The notes beneath the pieces are model-generated. The model saw only the letters and a program-made list of their open reading frames with translations, was not told the DNA's origin and made no database searches. A DNA stretch of 64,000 nt, from positions 1 through 64,000 of the forward strand of contig JBCBUL010000013.1 in assembly GCA_039818165.1 (NCBI GenBank). Direction: 5' to 3'. The number at the start of each line of letters is the position of its first letter. Positions within the stretch are counted from its first letter, which is position 1. Made by a program: the position numbers and the translations under genes. Source of the stretch: UBA5336 sp039818165. Lineage in GTDB: Bacteria; Pseudomonadota; Alphaproteobacteria; Caulobacterales; Hyphomonadaceae. Below, one piece after another: positions 19,333 to 28,306 of this stretch.

Positions 19333-20541
19333 ATGCCAGACACAAAACTGTTCGGACAGGCTTATAAGCGCGACCCGTTTCCCACATTGAAGGCCTTGAT
19401 CGACCAGGGACCGGTTGCAGAAGGGCGCGTCCCCGTGATCGGCCGCGCGCTTATGGCTGTCACCCGCGCATCGGCTCAGGACCTGCTCAAGGATTGCGAC
19501 CGTTTCTGTGTTGATGGGCGCAATGCTGGAAAGAGCTCACAGATGGGCGTGCCGTTCCTGCCCAAGCGGTTTCATCTTCTGGCGAATAATATGCTTGGCC
19601 ATGACGACCCGGAACATCGCCGTCTGCGTCAGATGGCCGATGGGCCATTTCTCAAACCCAGGATCGATGCGCTCAGGCCGGCTGTGAAGCGCGAGACTGC
19701 GCAGCTTCTGGACGACATGGAAGGTGAGCCGCGTGTTGATATTGTGGAGACGCTGGCCCGACCCCTGCCATTGATCGTGATTTGCGAACTGTTGGGTTTG
19801 CCACGGGAAGACCGGGCGTAGTTTACCGAATGGATGGGCGTTTTCGGGCGAGCGGGAAACCTGTTCGGCCTGTTTCAACTCTGGCCGACCCTGGGGCGGC
19901 TCATCAACTACCTGCGAGACGACTTCGAAACCGTCCGCAAGACACCGCGCGAGGGCTTGATTTCGGAACTGATCCACAATCCGGACGGCGGCGTGCCCCT
20001 GAGTGACGACGAGCTCCTCTCCATGGTGTTCATGCTGTTCATAGCGGGCCACGAAACCACGACACACTTCATTTCCAGTGCCGTCTGGACCCTGCTCGGT
20101 GATCCGGCCGCGCGCGAGGCGTTCACCAGCGAAGCGGTGCCGATTGAAACTGCCATCGAGGAACTGTTGCGCTACTGCGGTCCTGTGCGCTCTTCCACGC
20201 CGCGTCTGGCCCGTGAAGACACAGAGTTGCTCGGCGTGCCGGTCAAGCGAGGCCAACGCGTCTTTGCCTATCTCGCAGCGGCGAACATGGATGCAGACGT
20301 GTTTGAGGCGCCCTTCTCGCTAGACCTCGCGCGCACGCCAAACCGCCACCTCACCTTTGGGGGCGGGCCGCATATCTGCCTTGGGCTACATCTGGCGCGA
20401 CTTGAGGGTGCCGTGGCGCTGCGGGCATTGTTTCGCCGCTGGCCGGCGCTTGGGCCTGCATCAGACCTGAAAGAAATGGAGTGGATCCCACGCTATGGTG
20501 TGCGCGGGCTCAAATCTCTTCCAGTCTCTCTGGTGCGCTGA
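19333..20541 (+). pseudogene. Cytochrome P450 interrupted by an in-frame TAG
   Basis: One reading frame from 19333 to 20541 encodes a full-length bacterial P450 of about 400 residues, apart from a TAG at 19819-19821. The part after the stop carries the I-helix FIAGHETTTHF, the ExxR motif EELLRY, and the heme-Cys loop FGGGPHICLG; the part before holds the B/C-helix HDDPEHRRLRQM. No bases are missing around the stop. The stop falls where a residue would sit in DRA-x-FTEW, and one C-to-T change from CAG would explain it. The 162-residue N-terminal fragment cannot bind heme. Recent inactivation or a sequencing error are the likely explanations. Confidence 0.85.
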
Positions 20542-21093
20542 CTATTTCAATACAGCGCAGGCGATGCGGGGGCCGGACCCGCCAATGGGTTGGCTGACAT
20601 GGTCGTCGCGGTTCTGGTGGATGATCATCGCTGCATCGTCGTCGTCGCGCAGGTCTGAGATCGAGAAGTAATTGGAGAAGAACTCCATTGCCGCCGAACC
20701 GTCCTGTGCCACGTGCAGGTTCGGCAGGTCCCCTGTTTCAGGTCCGACGGAGTTCATCAGTCCATGGCCGCCCGGGATGAGACCGAGATGTCCGCCAGAA
20801 TTGGTGAACACCCCCACATCGGAGCAGTCGCCCACCTGGTGGATGTGCATACCGTGGAATCCTGGCTCCATTGAACCCGGCTGGAGCATCACCTCCCCAA
20901 GCACACCATTCGGGCCTTCTACGATCGAGACCGATCCAATCACGCTGCCATCCATGCCAATCATGTCTGCGGAGACGGGTGGCGTATCCGGCGAAAAGGC
21001 CGGCGTGTGCATGGCTTTGTGCACGTGGGTCTGGCTGGCGCAGCCGCCGAGCGCAGCGAGGGCAACAGCGGCGGCAGAGAAACGGATAGACAT
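20542..21093 (-). CDS. sodC: Cu/Zn superoxide dismutase, lipoprotein form
   Basis: 183 residues from the ATG at 21093; an ATG at 21099 adds two residues. The lipobox is LGGC. Metal ligands are in GFHGMHIHQVGDCSD and in GGHLGLIPGGHGLMNSVG plus GDLPNLHVAQDG. The disulphide pair is GDC and RIACAV. It disproportionates superoxide in the periplasm, probably anchored to a membrane. Its end abuts the end of the convergent P450 gene. A His-containing stretch after the lipobox (THVHKAMHTP) may help load metal. Confidence 0.93.
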   Translation of the reverse strand: MSIRFSAAAVALAALGGCASQTHVHKAMHTPAFSPDTPPVSADMIGMDGSVIGSVSIVEGPNGVLGEVMLQPGSMEPGFHGMHIHQVGDCSDVGVFTNSGGHLGLIPGGHGLMNSVGPETGDLPNLHVAQDGSAAMEFFSNYFSISDLRDDDDAAMIIHQNRDDHVSQPIGGSGPRIACAVLK

Positions 21094-21164
21094 GGGCACT
21101 CCGGTTGATGTGTCTGGGCGGGCGTGAGACTAGCGCGACGGGGCAGGAAGGCTAGGTTGCGCCT

Positions 21165-21905
21165 ATGGATCGTGAACGCGCGGATAGGTTGCTTGTCGCC
21201 CGCGGCTTTTTTGAGAGCCGGGCCGCGGCGCGCGCCGCGATTGAAGCGGGCGGGGTAACAGCCAATGGCGCGCCGGTCACCAAGCCATCACAGATGCTGG
21301 ATAGCGGTGCTGTCCTCGCCGCCGAGGCCGCCCACCCTTACGTCTCCCGCGCGGGTCTGAAGCTCGCCCACGCTCTGTACCTCTGGCACGAAATCACCGT
21401 GGAAAATGCCGTTTGCCTGGATATTGGCGCGTCGACTGGCGGGTTCACACAGGTTCTCCTGGAGCGCGGCGCGGTCCATGTCACGGCGGTCGATGTTGGC
21501 ACAGGCCAGCTGCATCCCAAGGTCGCCAGCGACCCCCGCGTGAACAATCTGGAGCAAACCGACGCGCGGCACCTGACGCCCGAGCAGATTGGCGCGCCGG
21601 ACCTGATCGTGTGCGACGCCAGTTTTATCGCGCTTGAAAAGCTGCTGGGGCCGGTCTTGGCGCTGATCGGCCAAGGCAAGCGTTGCGTCCTCGTTCTCCT
21701 GTTCAAGCCGCAATTCCAGGTGGGCAAGGCGAATGTGGGCCGAGGCGGGATTGTCCGCGATGAGGAAGCGATCGCGGAGGCTGAGGCCTGCTTTGCCGAA
21801 TGGCTCGCCGGGCAGGGCTGCACGCTCCACGCCTGGGCCGACAGCCCAATCAAGGGCGGCGATGGCAATGCCGAACGGCTGGTCTGGGCGTCCAAAGGCG
21901 AGTGA
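21165..21905 (+). CDS. tlyA: TlyA-family rRNA 2'-O-methyltransferase
   Basis: 246 residues. An S4 RNA-binding domain at the N-terminus (RADRLLVARGFFESRAAARAAIEAGGVTANG) is followed by an FtsJ-like methyltransferase domain with CLDIGASTGGFTQVLLERGA as SAM motif, DLIVCDASFIAL and LLFKPQFQVGK. TlyA enzymes methylate 16S and/or 23S rRNA; the older label is hemolysin A. It starts a two-gene rightward unit with the methyltransferase at 21949. Confidence 0.93.
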   Translation: MDRERADRLLVARGFFESRAAARAAIEAGGVTANGAPVTKPSQMLDSGAVLAAEAAHPYVSRAGLKLAHALYLWHEITVENAVCLDIGASTGGFTQVLLERGAVHVTAVDVGTGQLHPKVASDPRVNNLEQTDARHLTPEQIGAPDLIVCDASFIALEKLLGPVLALIGQGKRCVLVLLFKPQFQVGKANVGRGGIVRDEEAIAEAEACFAEWLAGQGCTLHAWADSPIKGGDGNAERLVWASKGE

Positions 21906-21948
21906 ATTCGCCCTCGACACACGCCGGATCGCGCCCCATTTTAGCGTC

Positions 21949-23022
21949 ATGGGACTACTCGACACCGCCACCACACAGATCGGCCGGGCACGCTATGCCG
22001 CCGCCCAGGGCCTGCGCTCGGCTTTCTATGGCGCTCAATACGCCGCCGCGCGTCGCCAGTCCGCCGGTTTCAACCGCCCCGGCGAGGCGCCGTTCACGCC
22101 AAGCTCCGGCAAGCCGGACCCAGCGGCCCTGCGTAAGGCTTTCTTCAAGCTCTGGGCGAAGGACCGTGCCAATATTGAAGCCGGGCTTTATCCCGCGCCA
22201 AACGATGTGCGCCTGCGCGACCTGGCGAAAGCGCTGCGCCGTTCGCGGAATTTCCTGCGCGATGTGCGTGAGGTGGACCGGCGCCGACTGGAGCGCAATG
22301 GCACCGAAGTGCGCAAGGACGGCCCCGGCGCGGATACGGATCGCTTTCCCGCCTATTACCGCCAAAATTTCCACTACCAGACCGATGGCTGGCTCTCCGA
22401 TGAGAGCGCGGACATCTATGACCACCAGGTCGAGGCCCTGTTCACGGGCGCGGCCGATGCCATGCGCCGTGCGGCCCTGGCGGAGATTTCGCGCGAGTTG
22501 AAGGGCCGGGACCAGCGCGAGGTGCGCCTGCTCGACCTGGCCTGCGGCACGGGCCGGTTTACCCGGCAGATCCTGCGCACTTTCCCGAAACTGCGGGCCA
22601 GCGCCATCGACCTGTCGCCAAATTATGCCGCCAAGGCGCGCGACCTGCTCGCCACCTGGCCGCAGGTGGATGTAATGGAGGGGGCGGCGGAAAACCTGCC
22701 GCTGGCGGATGACAGCTGCGACGTGATCGTCTCGGTTTACCTGTTCCACGAACTGCCCGTGAAGATCCGCGAAGCCACGATCAAGGAAGCCGCCCGCGTG
22801 CTCAAGCCCGACGGGCTCTTCATCGTCGCCGACAGCCTCCAATTCGGCGACACGGACGGGCTGGATCCCTTCCTGGAATACTTCCCCGAAGGCTTCCACG
22901 AGCCCTATTACAAGCAATATCTCGGCTGGGATTTCGCCCCTGCGATGGAGGCGGCAGGCTTTGAAAGCGAGAGGGTTGAGACGGCGTTTTTGACGAAGGT
23001 TGGCAGTTGGCGGTTTGTATAG
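21949..23022 (+). CDS. Class I SAM-dependent methyltransferase
   Basis: 357 residues from the ATG at 21949; longer in-frame starts overlap tlyA and lack support. An N-terminal helical region of about 160 residues precedes the methyltransferase core. SAM motif I is LLDLACGTGRFTRQIL, followed by ASAIDLSPNYAAKARDL, VMEGAAENLPLADDSCDVIV and AARVLKPDGLFIVADS. The pattern is of the UbiE/COQ5-like group, but the substrate is not clear. It starts 44 bases after tlyA. Confidence 0.8.
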   Translation: MGLLDTATTQIGRARYAAAQGLRSAFYGAQYAAARRQSAGFNRPGEAPFTPSSGKPDPAALRKAFFKLWAKDRANIEAGLYPAPNDVRLRDLAKALRRSRNFLRDVREVDRRRLERNGTEVRKDGPGADTDRFPAYYRQNFHYQTDGWLSDESADIYDHQVEALFTGAADAMRRAALAEISRELKGRDQREVRLLDLACGTGRFTRQILRTFPKLRASAIDLSPNYAAKARDLLATWPQVDVMEGAAENLPLADDSCDVIVSVYLFHELPVKIREATIKEAARVLKPDGLFIVADSLQFGDTDGLDPFLEYFPEGFHEPYYKQYLGWDFAPAMEAAGFESERVETAFLTKVGSWRFV

Positions 23023-23068
23023 CGCAGGCGGGCCTTTGACGCACTCCAGGTATTGAGCGCTCCAGTAG

Positions 23069-23087
23069 GGCGGGCCAACGGCCCGCC
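23069..23087. repeat. REP-like palindrome upstream of the transposase
   Basis: GGCGGGCC AAC GGCCCGCC is a perfect 8-bp stem with a 3-base loop, 43 bases before the transposase start. A related palindrome lies at its 3' end (23546-23560). Paired palindromes around a RAYT gene are typical. Confidence 0.6.
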
Positions 23088-23130
23088 ATGTTCTTCTTGC
23101 CTTGCACTGAGTTCTCTATATGTTCTGCGC

Positions 23131-23649
23131 ATGCCGAACTACAGACGCCTTTACAACTCGGGGGGAACTTATGCCTTCACCATATGTCTGGCGGACCGCA
23201 GATCTGACGTTCTGACTTCGAACATTGGTTATCTTAGAAAGTCATTTGCGAGTGTACGCTTGTCACACCCCTTCGAGTTACTGGCTATCTGCGTTCTTCC
23301 GGATCACCTACACATGCTCTGCGAGTTACCCGATGGGGACAGCGATTTCTCAACGCGTATCAACCAACTGAAGGGTCGTTTTACCAAACAGCTACCGGAA
23401 CACTTGAAGCACATTGGCAGAAAGCGAGAGCGCGGCGTTTGGCAGCACCGATTCTGGGAACACTGTATCCGCGATGATGCCGATTTCGAGGACCACTTCG
23501 CCTACATTCACGATAATCCTGTGCGTCATGGCTATGTTAGCCATCCGGGCCATCGGCCCGCCTGCACAACCTATCCCCGCGGGCCTTTCACCTCTTGCAG
23601 GGTCGTCTTGCGCACGGCTCGGCCCAGATCGATCTTGCTGCGGGCATAA
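23131..23649 (+). CDS. REP-associated tyrosine transposase (RAYT)
   Basis: 172 residues from the ATG at 23131. The start MPNYRRLYNSGGTYAFTI is typical of Y1-type RAYT proteins. The HUH metal motif is HLH in LPDHLHMLCE, and the catalytic Tyr lies in HFAYIHDNPVRHGYV. After about residue 140 the usual C-terminal Trp-rich tail is replaced by unrelated sequence (HPGHRPACTTYPRGPF) that runs 79 bases into the 3' end of the convergent cobT gene. The C-terminus may be degraded, but the catalytic residues are intact. These enzymes mobilise REP palindromes. Confidence 0.85.
   Translation: MPNYRRLYNSGGTYAFTICLADRRSDVLTSNIGYLRKSFASVRLSHPFELLAICVLPDHLHMLCELPDGDSDFSTRINQLKGRFTKQLPEHLKHIGRKRERGVWQHRFWEHCIRDDADFEDHFAYIHDNPVRHGYVSHPGHRPACTTYPRGPFTSCRVVLRTARPRSILLRA
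23530..23560. repeat. Two small palindromes at the transposase 3' end
   Basis: GGCTA TGT TAGCC (23530-23542) is followed by CGGGCC ATC GGCCCG (23546-23560), both perfect stems with 3-base loops. The second shares the CGGGCC...GGCCCG core with the upstream palindrome at 23069-23087, in keeping with a REP pair flanking the RAYT gene. They lie inside the open frame, just where the conserved transposase sequence ends. Confidence 0.5.
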
Positions 23650-25586
23650 CTGGGCGCGCCGGCGCTGGCGCCTGAGACGGCGCTTCCGCCGGCCCCGCCC
23701 GCCAGTTTCGCCGTGAGCGGGGGCACGGCCATGGCTTCGGGGTGAGGGCCGTCCGGGTCGAACAGGGCCGCCAGCTGCTCCGTCATCGCGCCGCCGAGCT
23801 GTTCGGCGTCTACAATGGTCACCGCGCGTTGGTAATACCGCGTCACATCGTGGCCGATGCCGATGGCCATGAGCTCCACCGGGCTTTTCGTCTCGATCTC
23901 CTCGATCACCTGGCGCAGGTGCCGCTCCAGATAGTTGCCCACATTCACAGACAGGGTGGAATCGTCCACCGGCGCGCCATCGCTGATCACCATCAGGATC
24001 TTGCGCTGCTCGGGCCGGGAGGTGAGCCGGTCATGGGCCCAGAGCAGGGCCTCGCCGTCGATATTCTCCTTCAGGAGGCCCTCACGCATCATCAGGCCGA
24101 GATTTCGCCGCGCGCGCCGCCAGGGCGCATCGGCGGACTTGTAGACGATGTGGCGAAGATCGTTCAGCCGTCCAGGTGAAGCGGGCTTGTTCGCCTTCAC
24201 CCAGGCCTCGCGCGCCAGCCCGCCCTTCCAGGCCTTGGTCGTGAATCCGAGAATTTCGACCTTCACCGCACACCGCTCCAGCGTGCGGGCCAGAATGTCC
24301 GCGCACAGGGCCGCCACCATGATGGGCCGCCCTCGCATGGAGCCGGAATTGTCCAGCAGCAGTGTGACGACCGTATCGCGGAACTGGCTGTCATCTTCCT
24401 GTTTGAAGGTCAGCGGCGCTGTGGGGTCGGTGACCACGCGCGTGAGCTTGGCAGTGTCCAGCACGCCCTCTTCCAGGTCGAAGGACCAGCTCCGGTTCTG
24501 CTGCGCCATGAGGCGGCGCTGGAGCTTGTTGGCGAGTTTTGAGACCGCGCCCTGCAGCCCCTGGAGCTGGTGGTCGAGATAGGCGCGAAGGCGAGTCAGC
24601 TCTTCCGGGTCACAGAGGTCCTGTGCATTGGCGAGCTCGTCGAAATCGCGGCTGAAGACCTTGTAGCCAAAGTCCCGGCGCTCATCGCCTTCGGTATAGT
24701 TCGGGCGCATGGGCTGGGCGCCGTCGTCCATGTCTTCCGGCGTCTCCTCGGCCAGCATGTCCTCATCAGCCTCGACCTGGACGTTGGTCTCCTCCCCGTC
24801 CATGTCGTCTGTCTCGCCGGCCTCCAGCTCCTCCGCGCTGGCGCCCATGGGCTCATCGGAACTGTCGTCCTGCCCGTCATCATTCTCAGCAGTGTCTTCG
24901 TTTTCTTCGGGCGCGGCTTCGTCTTCCGGATCGGCGTCCTGGTCGTCGCTCTCGGTGGAGGCGGTGAGGTCGCGGATCATCTCGCGCACGGTCTTCGCGA
25001 AGGCGGCAGGGTCGTGAATCTGGTCTTCGAGCCGGTCGAGGGCATTGCCGGTGGAACTCGCCACTTCCTCGCGCCAGAGATCGGCAATGGTTTGGGCCTG
25101 CTTCGGCAGGGGCCGCCCCGTCAACCGCTCCCGGAGCAGGAATTCCAGAGCCGGGGCGAGGCTCGCCTGGCTGTCATCGGAGGCAACTGCATAACGCCCG
25201 GCCTCGATGTTTTCCACCAGGACGGCATCCAGATTGTCTGCCGTGCCGTCCATTGCATTTGCGCCGAGGCTTTCGATCCGCGCGGTTTCCGCAGCCTCAT
25301 ACACGGCGCGGGGAATGTCGCCCTGGGGCCGATGGGCATTGTGAGCCAGGGGGTCATGGTGGGCCAGGCGCAGGGCCAGCGCATCGGCATGACCACGGGC
25401 GCGGGCCGCCAGCAGCGGCGATAACTCACGCGGCGGCGGCGGAAGAGTAATCCGCTCCTTCGTAGCATGCGCGCCATCGCCGGAGAACACCACTTCGGCA
25501 TCGCGCTCGCCGCCCATGGCCTTCGCCACCGTCGCCAGCGCCTGCTTGAACAGTTCGTACGTGGTTTCTTCGGGAGATTTGCTCAT
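23571..25586 (-). CDS. cobT: Cobaltochelatase subunit CobT
   Basis: 671 residues. An N-terminal helical domain is followed by a very acidic linker (about residues 210-300, mostly Asp and Glu). Next come CobT-specific sequence (YKVFSRDFDELANAQDLCDPEEL) and a von Willebrand A domain with the MIDAS motif LLLDNSGSMRG. With CobS (encoded at 55902-56882) and CobN it inserts cobalt into hydrogenobyrinate a,c-diamide in aerobic B12 synthesis. The last about 50 residues after LAALFDPD are extra Gly/Ala-rich sequence overlapping the transposase end. cobN is not in this window. Confidence 0.93.
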   Translation of the reverse strand: MSKSPEETTYELFKQALATVAKAMGGERDAEVVFSGDGAHATKERITLPPPPRELSPLLAARARGHADALALRLAHHDPLAHNAHRPQGDIPRAVYEAAETARIESLGANAMDGTADNLDAVLVENIEAGRYAVASDDSQASLAPALEFLLRERLTGRPLPKQAQTIADLWREEVASSTGNALDRLEDQIHDPAAFAKTVREMIRDLTASTESDDQDADPEDEAAPEENEDTAENDDGQDDSSDEPMGASAEELEAGETDDMDGEETNVQVEADEDMLAEETPEDMDDGAQPMRPNYTEGDERRDFGYKVFSRDFDELANAQDLCDPEELTRLRAYLDHQLQGLQGAVSKLANKLQRRLMAQQNRSWSFDLEEGVLDTAKLTRVVTDPTAPLTFKQEDDSQFRDTVVTLLLDNSGSMRGRPIMVAALCADILARTLERCAVKVEILGFTTKAWKGGLAREAWVKANKPASPGRLNDLRHIVYKSADAPWRRARRNLGLMMREGLLKENIDGEALLWAHDRLTSRPEQRKILMVISDGAPVDDSTLSVNVGNYLERHLRQVIEEIETKSPVELMAIGIGHDVTRYYQRAVTIVDAEQLGGAMTEQLAALFDPDGPHPEAMAVPPLTAKLAGGAGGSAVSGASAGAPSYARSKIDLGRAVRKTTLQEVKGPRG

Positions 25587-25691
25587 GGAAAATCACATAG
25601 CGCGGGCATGCGGGCGTGGGTAGGGGCGCTGCGGCGTTGACGCTGGGCAGGGGGGCCGCTAGGCGCGGGAGGCCGGATGGAGGAGGGGTTG

Positions 25692-26360
25692 ATGTCCGAT
25701 TTGGTGCGCAAGCTATTGGCGGAGTTTTTGGGTTCGCTACTCCTGGCGGGTGTAGTGATTGGATCGGGCATTCTGGCCGTGCAGGTCTCGGGCGGCAATG
25801 ATGGCGTGGCGCTGCTCGGCAATACGGCGGCGACGGGCGCGATCCTCTGGGTCTTGGTCGCGACGCTGGGGCCGGTGTCGGGCGCGCATTTTAATCCGGC
25901 CGTGACGCTGGCGTTCGGATTGCGCGGCGAAATTGGCCCGGTTCTCGGTCTAGCTTATGTGGTGACACAAGTTGTGGGCTGCATTGCGGGTGGTCTCATC
26001 GCCCATGCCATGTTCGAGTTGCCGCTGATTCAGATTGCGACCACGGACCGGTCCGGCGGAGCCAAGATACTGGCCGAGGGGGTGGCGACCTTTGCTCTGG
26101 TCTTCGCCATTTTCGGTGCCATTCGCCACGCACCAAAAGCTGTGCCCGCCGCGGTCGCGCTTGTCATAACGGCCGGGTATTGGTGGACGGCGTCGACCAG
26201 CTTCGCCAACCCGGCCATTTCCGTCGCCCGCGCCCTATCGGACACATTTGCGGGTGTGCGCCCGGCGGATTTGCCGGGATTTTTCCTGGGCCAGTTCGCT
26301 GGAGCCGCCTTGGCAGCAGGGGTGTGTGCAGTACTGTTTCAACGAGAAGCGGAGACCTAA
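25692..26360 (+). CDS. Aquaglyceroporin (MIP family), arsenic-linked AqpS type
   Basis: 222 residues from the ATG at 25692 (an ATG at 25677 adds five). Six membrane helices and the two NPA boxes are visible: AHFNPAVTLAF, and SFANPAISVARAL with the selectivity-filter Arg. The gene ends 3 bases before arsC. In Sinorhizobium a MIP channel (AqpS) adjacent to arsC lets arsenite leave after arsenate reduction, and the same arrangement is seen here. No ArsR gene is adjacent. The arsenite role is inferred from the pairing. Confidence 0.9.
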   Translation: MSDLVRKLLAEFLGSLLLAGVVIGSGILAVQVSGGNDGVALLGNTAATGAILWVLVATLGPVSGAHFNPAVTLAFGLRGEIGPVLGLAYVVTQVVGCIAGGLIAHAMFELPLIQIATTDRSGGAKILAEGVATFALVFAIFGAIRHAPKAVPAAVALVITAGYWWTASTSFANPAISVARALSDTFAGVRPADLPGFFLGQFAGAALAAGVCAVLFQREAET

Positions 26361-26363
26361 GCC

Positions 26364-26780
26364 ATGGCCGACTTTCCCGTCATCATCCACCACAATCCCG
26401 CCTGCGGGACGTCTCGCAATGTGGTCGCGATTGTCAAAGCGGCGGGCTATGCGCCGGTGGTCATTGAGTATCTGGAAACGGGCTGGACCCGGCCCCAGTT
26501 GCTTGCGCTTTTCGCGACCGCAGGTCTGACCCCACGCATGGCGCTGCGGGAGACCAAATCACCGGCAGCGGATCTCGGCCTGCTCGATGAAGGCGTGGCC
26601 GATGAAGCGATCCTCGCGGCTATGCTGGAGCATCCGGTCTTGGTGAACCGTCCGATCGTTGCCACGCCCAAGGGCATCAAGCTTTGCCGCCCAAGCGAAA
26701 CGGTGCTGGACCTCCTGGACAAACGCCCCACCGAAGCGGTCTACAAGGAAGACGGCGAAGTGGTCTGGGCGCCGGTGTGA
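26364..26780 (+). CDS. arsC: Arsenate reductase (glutaredoxin type)
   Basis: 138 residues. The active-site loop HHNPACGTSRNVVAI with Cys14 is diagnostic. LVNRPIVATPKGIKLCRPSETVLDLL gives the conserved arginines near 94 and 107. It reduces arsenate to arsenite using glutathione and glutaredoxin in the cytoplasm. It is cotranscribed with the upstream aquaglyceroporin, which is the probable arsenite exit channel. Confidence 0.94.
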   Translation: MADFPVIIHHNPACGTSRNVVAIVKAAGYAPVVIEYLETGWTRPQLLALFATAGLTPRMALRETKSPAADLGLLDEGVADEAILAAMLEHPVLVNRPIVATPKGIKLCRPSETVLDLLDKRPTEAVYKEDGEVVWAPV

Positions 26781-26797
26781 GCGCTGGTAGAGCGCTC
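26779..26797. terminator. Stem-loop between convergent genes
   Basis: GAGCGCT (26779-26785) / AGCGCTC (26791-26797), a perfect 7-bp stem with loop GGTAG. It begins within the arsC stop codon and ends 3 bases before the end of the convergent hydrolase gene. No T-run on either side. Confidence 0.4.
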
Positions 26798-26800
26798 GGC

Positions 26801-27631
26801 TCAAAGCAGCTTCTTCAGGAATTTTGCGACGGGACGATAGAAATCCTCGTCGCGCCAATAGGCATTGTGTGACGCCGGGTTCCAGGACGTAAACAACCCG
26901 CCAGCATCGATGGAAGTGTCCTTGATGTCTCCGGAATCGACCATGGCTTCATAGTGCTCGCCGATATCCTTGAGCGGATAGCCGAGCACATCATCCTTGT
27001 CATAGAAGTTCAGCCACCATGGCTTGAACCGCTTCTCGACGGGGAGATTCGTTCCCGGGAAACTGATTGGTTTGATGTCGTTTTGATCATAGCTGAACGT
27101 GAACAGGGGAATGTTGCAGCCAAAAGTGATGAAGCCGGCGAGAGTCCGAAACCCCTGAAAGTTGCTTGGCGGCGAAGCGCCGGGTTTGGTCATGTCATAA
27201 ATGTGGTTCGACAGGATGTGTCCGCCCAGGGAGTGGGCAATGACCACCAGCGGTGCATCAGGGCCGCAGTCCTGCTCAAGCTCGGCGATCACATCTGAAA
27301 CACGCTCGTGAATGCGCTCATAGGTATCGTCTCTTTGGTCGCCATTCTTGCGATACGCCGCTGCATCCGAGAGATTGCAGAGCACGAATGCGCGCAGCTC
27401 ATCATACCGTGTGCGGCGTTTGATTTTGCCGAGATATCTCTCCTGGCGGTCCTGAAGAATGTCGGCCCAGAGGATTTCGCGCACCGCTAGCTTATCGAAG
27501 CTGTCTGCGCCCACTGCGGTGCGCAGGCGTTTCTGAAACTCCTTCGAGTATCGGGCTTCACTACTGTTTTCGGGTTTTTCGCGCCCTTGGCTGCCCATGC
27601 CGTGGATTATTGCGACAGCAATCTGTTTCAT
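26801..27631 (-). CDS. Alpha/beta-hydrolase (lipase-like)
   Basis: 276 residues. The N-terminus IAVAIIHGMGSQGRE has the oxyanion-type HGMG loop. The nucleophile elbow is VVIAHSLGGHILSNHI (GxSxG variant AHSLG), and a C-terminal SHNAYW supplies a candidate catalytic His. The central part is helical and charged. Such proteins occur as cytoplasmic lipase-like hydrolases of unknown substrate. No signal peptide is seen. Confidence 0.7.
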   Translation of the reverse strand: MKQIAVAIIHGMGSQGREKPENSSEARYSKEFQKRLRTAVGADSFDKLAVREILWADILQDRQERYLGKIKRRTRYDELRAFVLCNLSDAAAYRKNGDQRDDTYERIHERVSDVIAELEQDCGPDAPLVVIAHSLGGHILSNHIYDMTKPGASPPSNFQGFRTLAGFITFGCNIPLFTFSYDQNDIKPISFPGTNLPVEKRFKPWWLNFYDKDDVLGYPLKDIGEHYEAMVDSGDIKDTSIDAGGLFTSWNPASHNAYWRDEDFYRPVAKFLKKLL

Positions 27632-27700
27632 TGTTTACGTCCTCCCCGCGCGAAACATAGCACAAGAAGACGCAAAAGGCAGGATTGGGCAGCGTTTGCC

Positions 27701-28243
27701 TCAGCGCACCTTGCGCCAGACCTGCAGCGGGTCGAAAGCGCCGGTCTCGGCGGCGGCCTTAAGCCGTTCGATTTGCTGGTTGACGGGGCTTTCGGTCTGG
27801 ATTTCGCCGCCATAGATCTCTGCGTCGATCCGGCAGATGCGGTCGAAAAGGGCCTCGCTCTCGGCCACCAGGCGCAGGAATGTATCTGGCAGTCCGGAAT
27901 CGCGCTGGGCGTTTGCGTCGAGGGCAGGGGCTTCGCGCACCATCCGGTACTTCTTGGACATCGCCTCTTCCGGCTGCATGTCGCCGTCGCGCACGGCCTT
28001 TTGCATGACCAGCCAGCTTGCTGCCTGCATCAGCCGCGTGGTGAGCTCCATGCTCCAGGAGGCGTAGGTCAGTCCAGCCTCGCGCGACAAGGTCTTGGAA
28101 TCGCTACGGCCGGGGCCATCAAGATAGGCGGCGGCCTCTTCCACAAGGGTCATGCCCTGGGAGAACACCCGGTCGAAGAGTTTACCGCCGGTGAAATCCG
28201 GCATGGGGCCAATGTCTCCCCCCTCTACGACGCGTTCACCCAT
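27701..28243 (-). CDS. rcdA: RcdA-type regulator of CtrA degradation (DUF1465)
   Basis: 180 residues. The helical pattern FDRVFSQGMTLVEEAAAYLDG, LTYASWSMELTTRLMQAASWLVMQKAV and FLRLVAESEALFDRICRID is that of the DUF1465 family, whose studied member is Caulobacter RcdA. There it is an adaptor that, with CpdR and PopA, delivers the cell-cycle regulator CtrA to ClpXP. Its presence suggests CtrA-based cell-cycle control in this organism. A DUF1192 gene lies just upstream on the same strand. Confidence 0.85.
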   Translation of the reverse strand: MGERVVEGGDIGPMPDFTGGKLFDRVFSQGMTLVEEAAAYLDGPGRSDSKTLSREAGLTYASWSMELTTRLMQAASWLVMQKAVRDGDMQPEEAMSKKYRMVREAPALDANAQRDSGLPDTFLRLVAESEALFDRICRIDAEIYGGEIQTESPVNQQIERLKAAAETGAFDPLQVWRKVR

Positions 28244-28306
28244 GTTTGTTCCCTCTTAGCCCGGCACAGATTTGGTTATGCTATTTGCGTGCCTGTTTCC
28301 CACTCG

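Noticed and set aside
24570..25424. Open frame of 284 codons opposite cobT
   Set aside because: Shadow of cobT; the Val/Leu-rich look mirrors the acidic linker codons.
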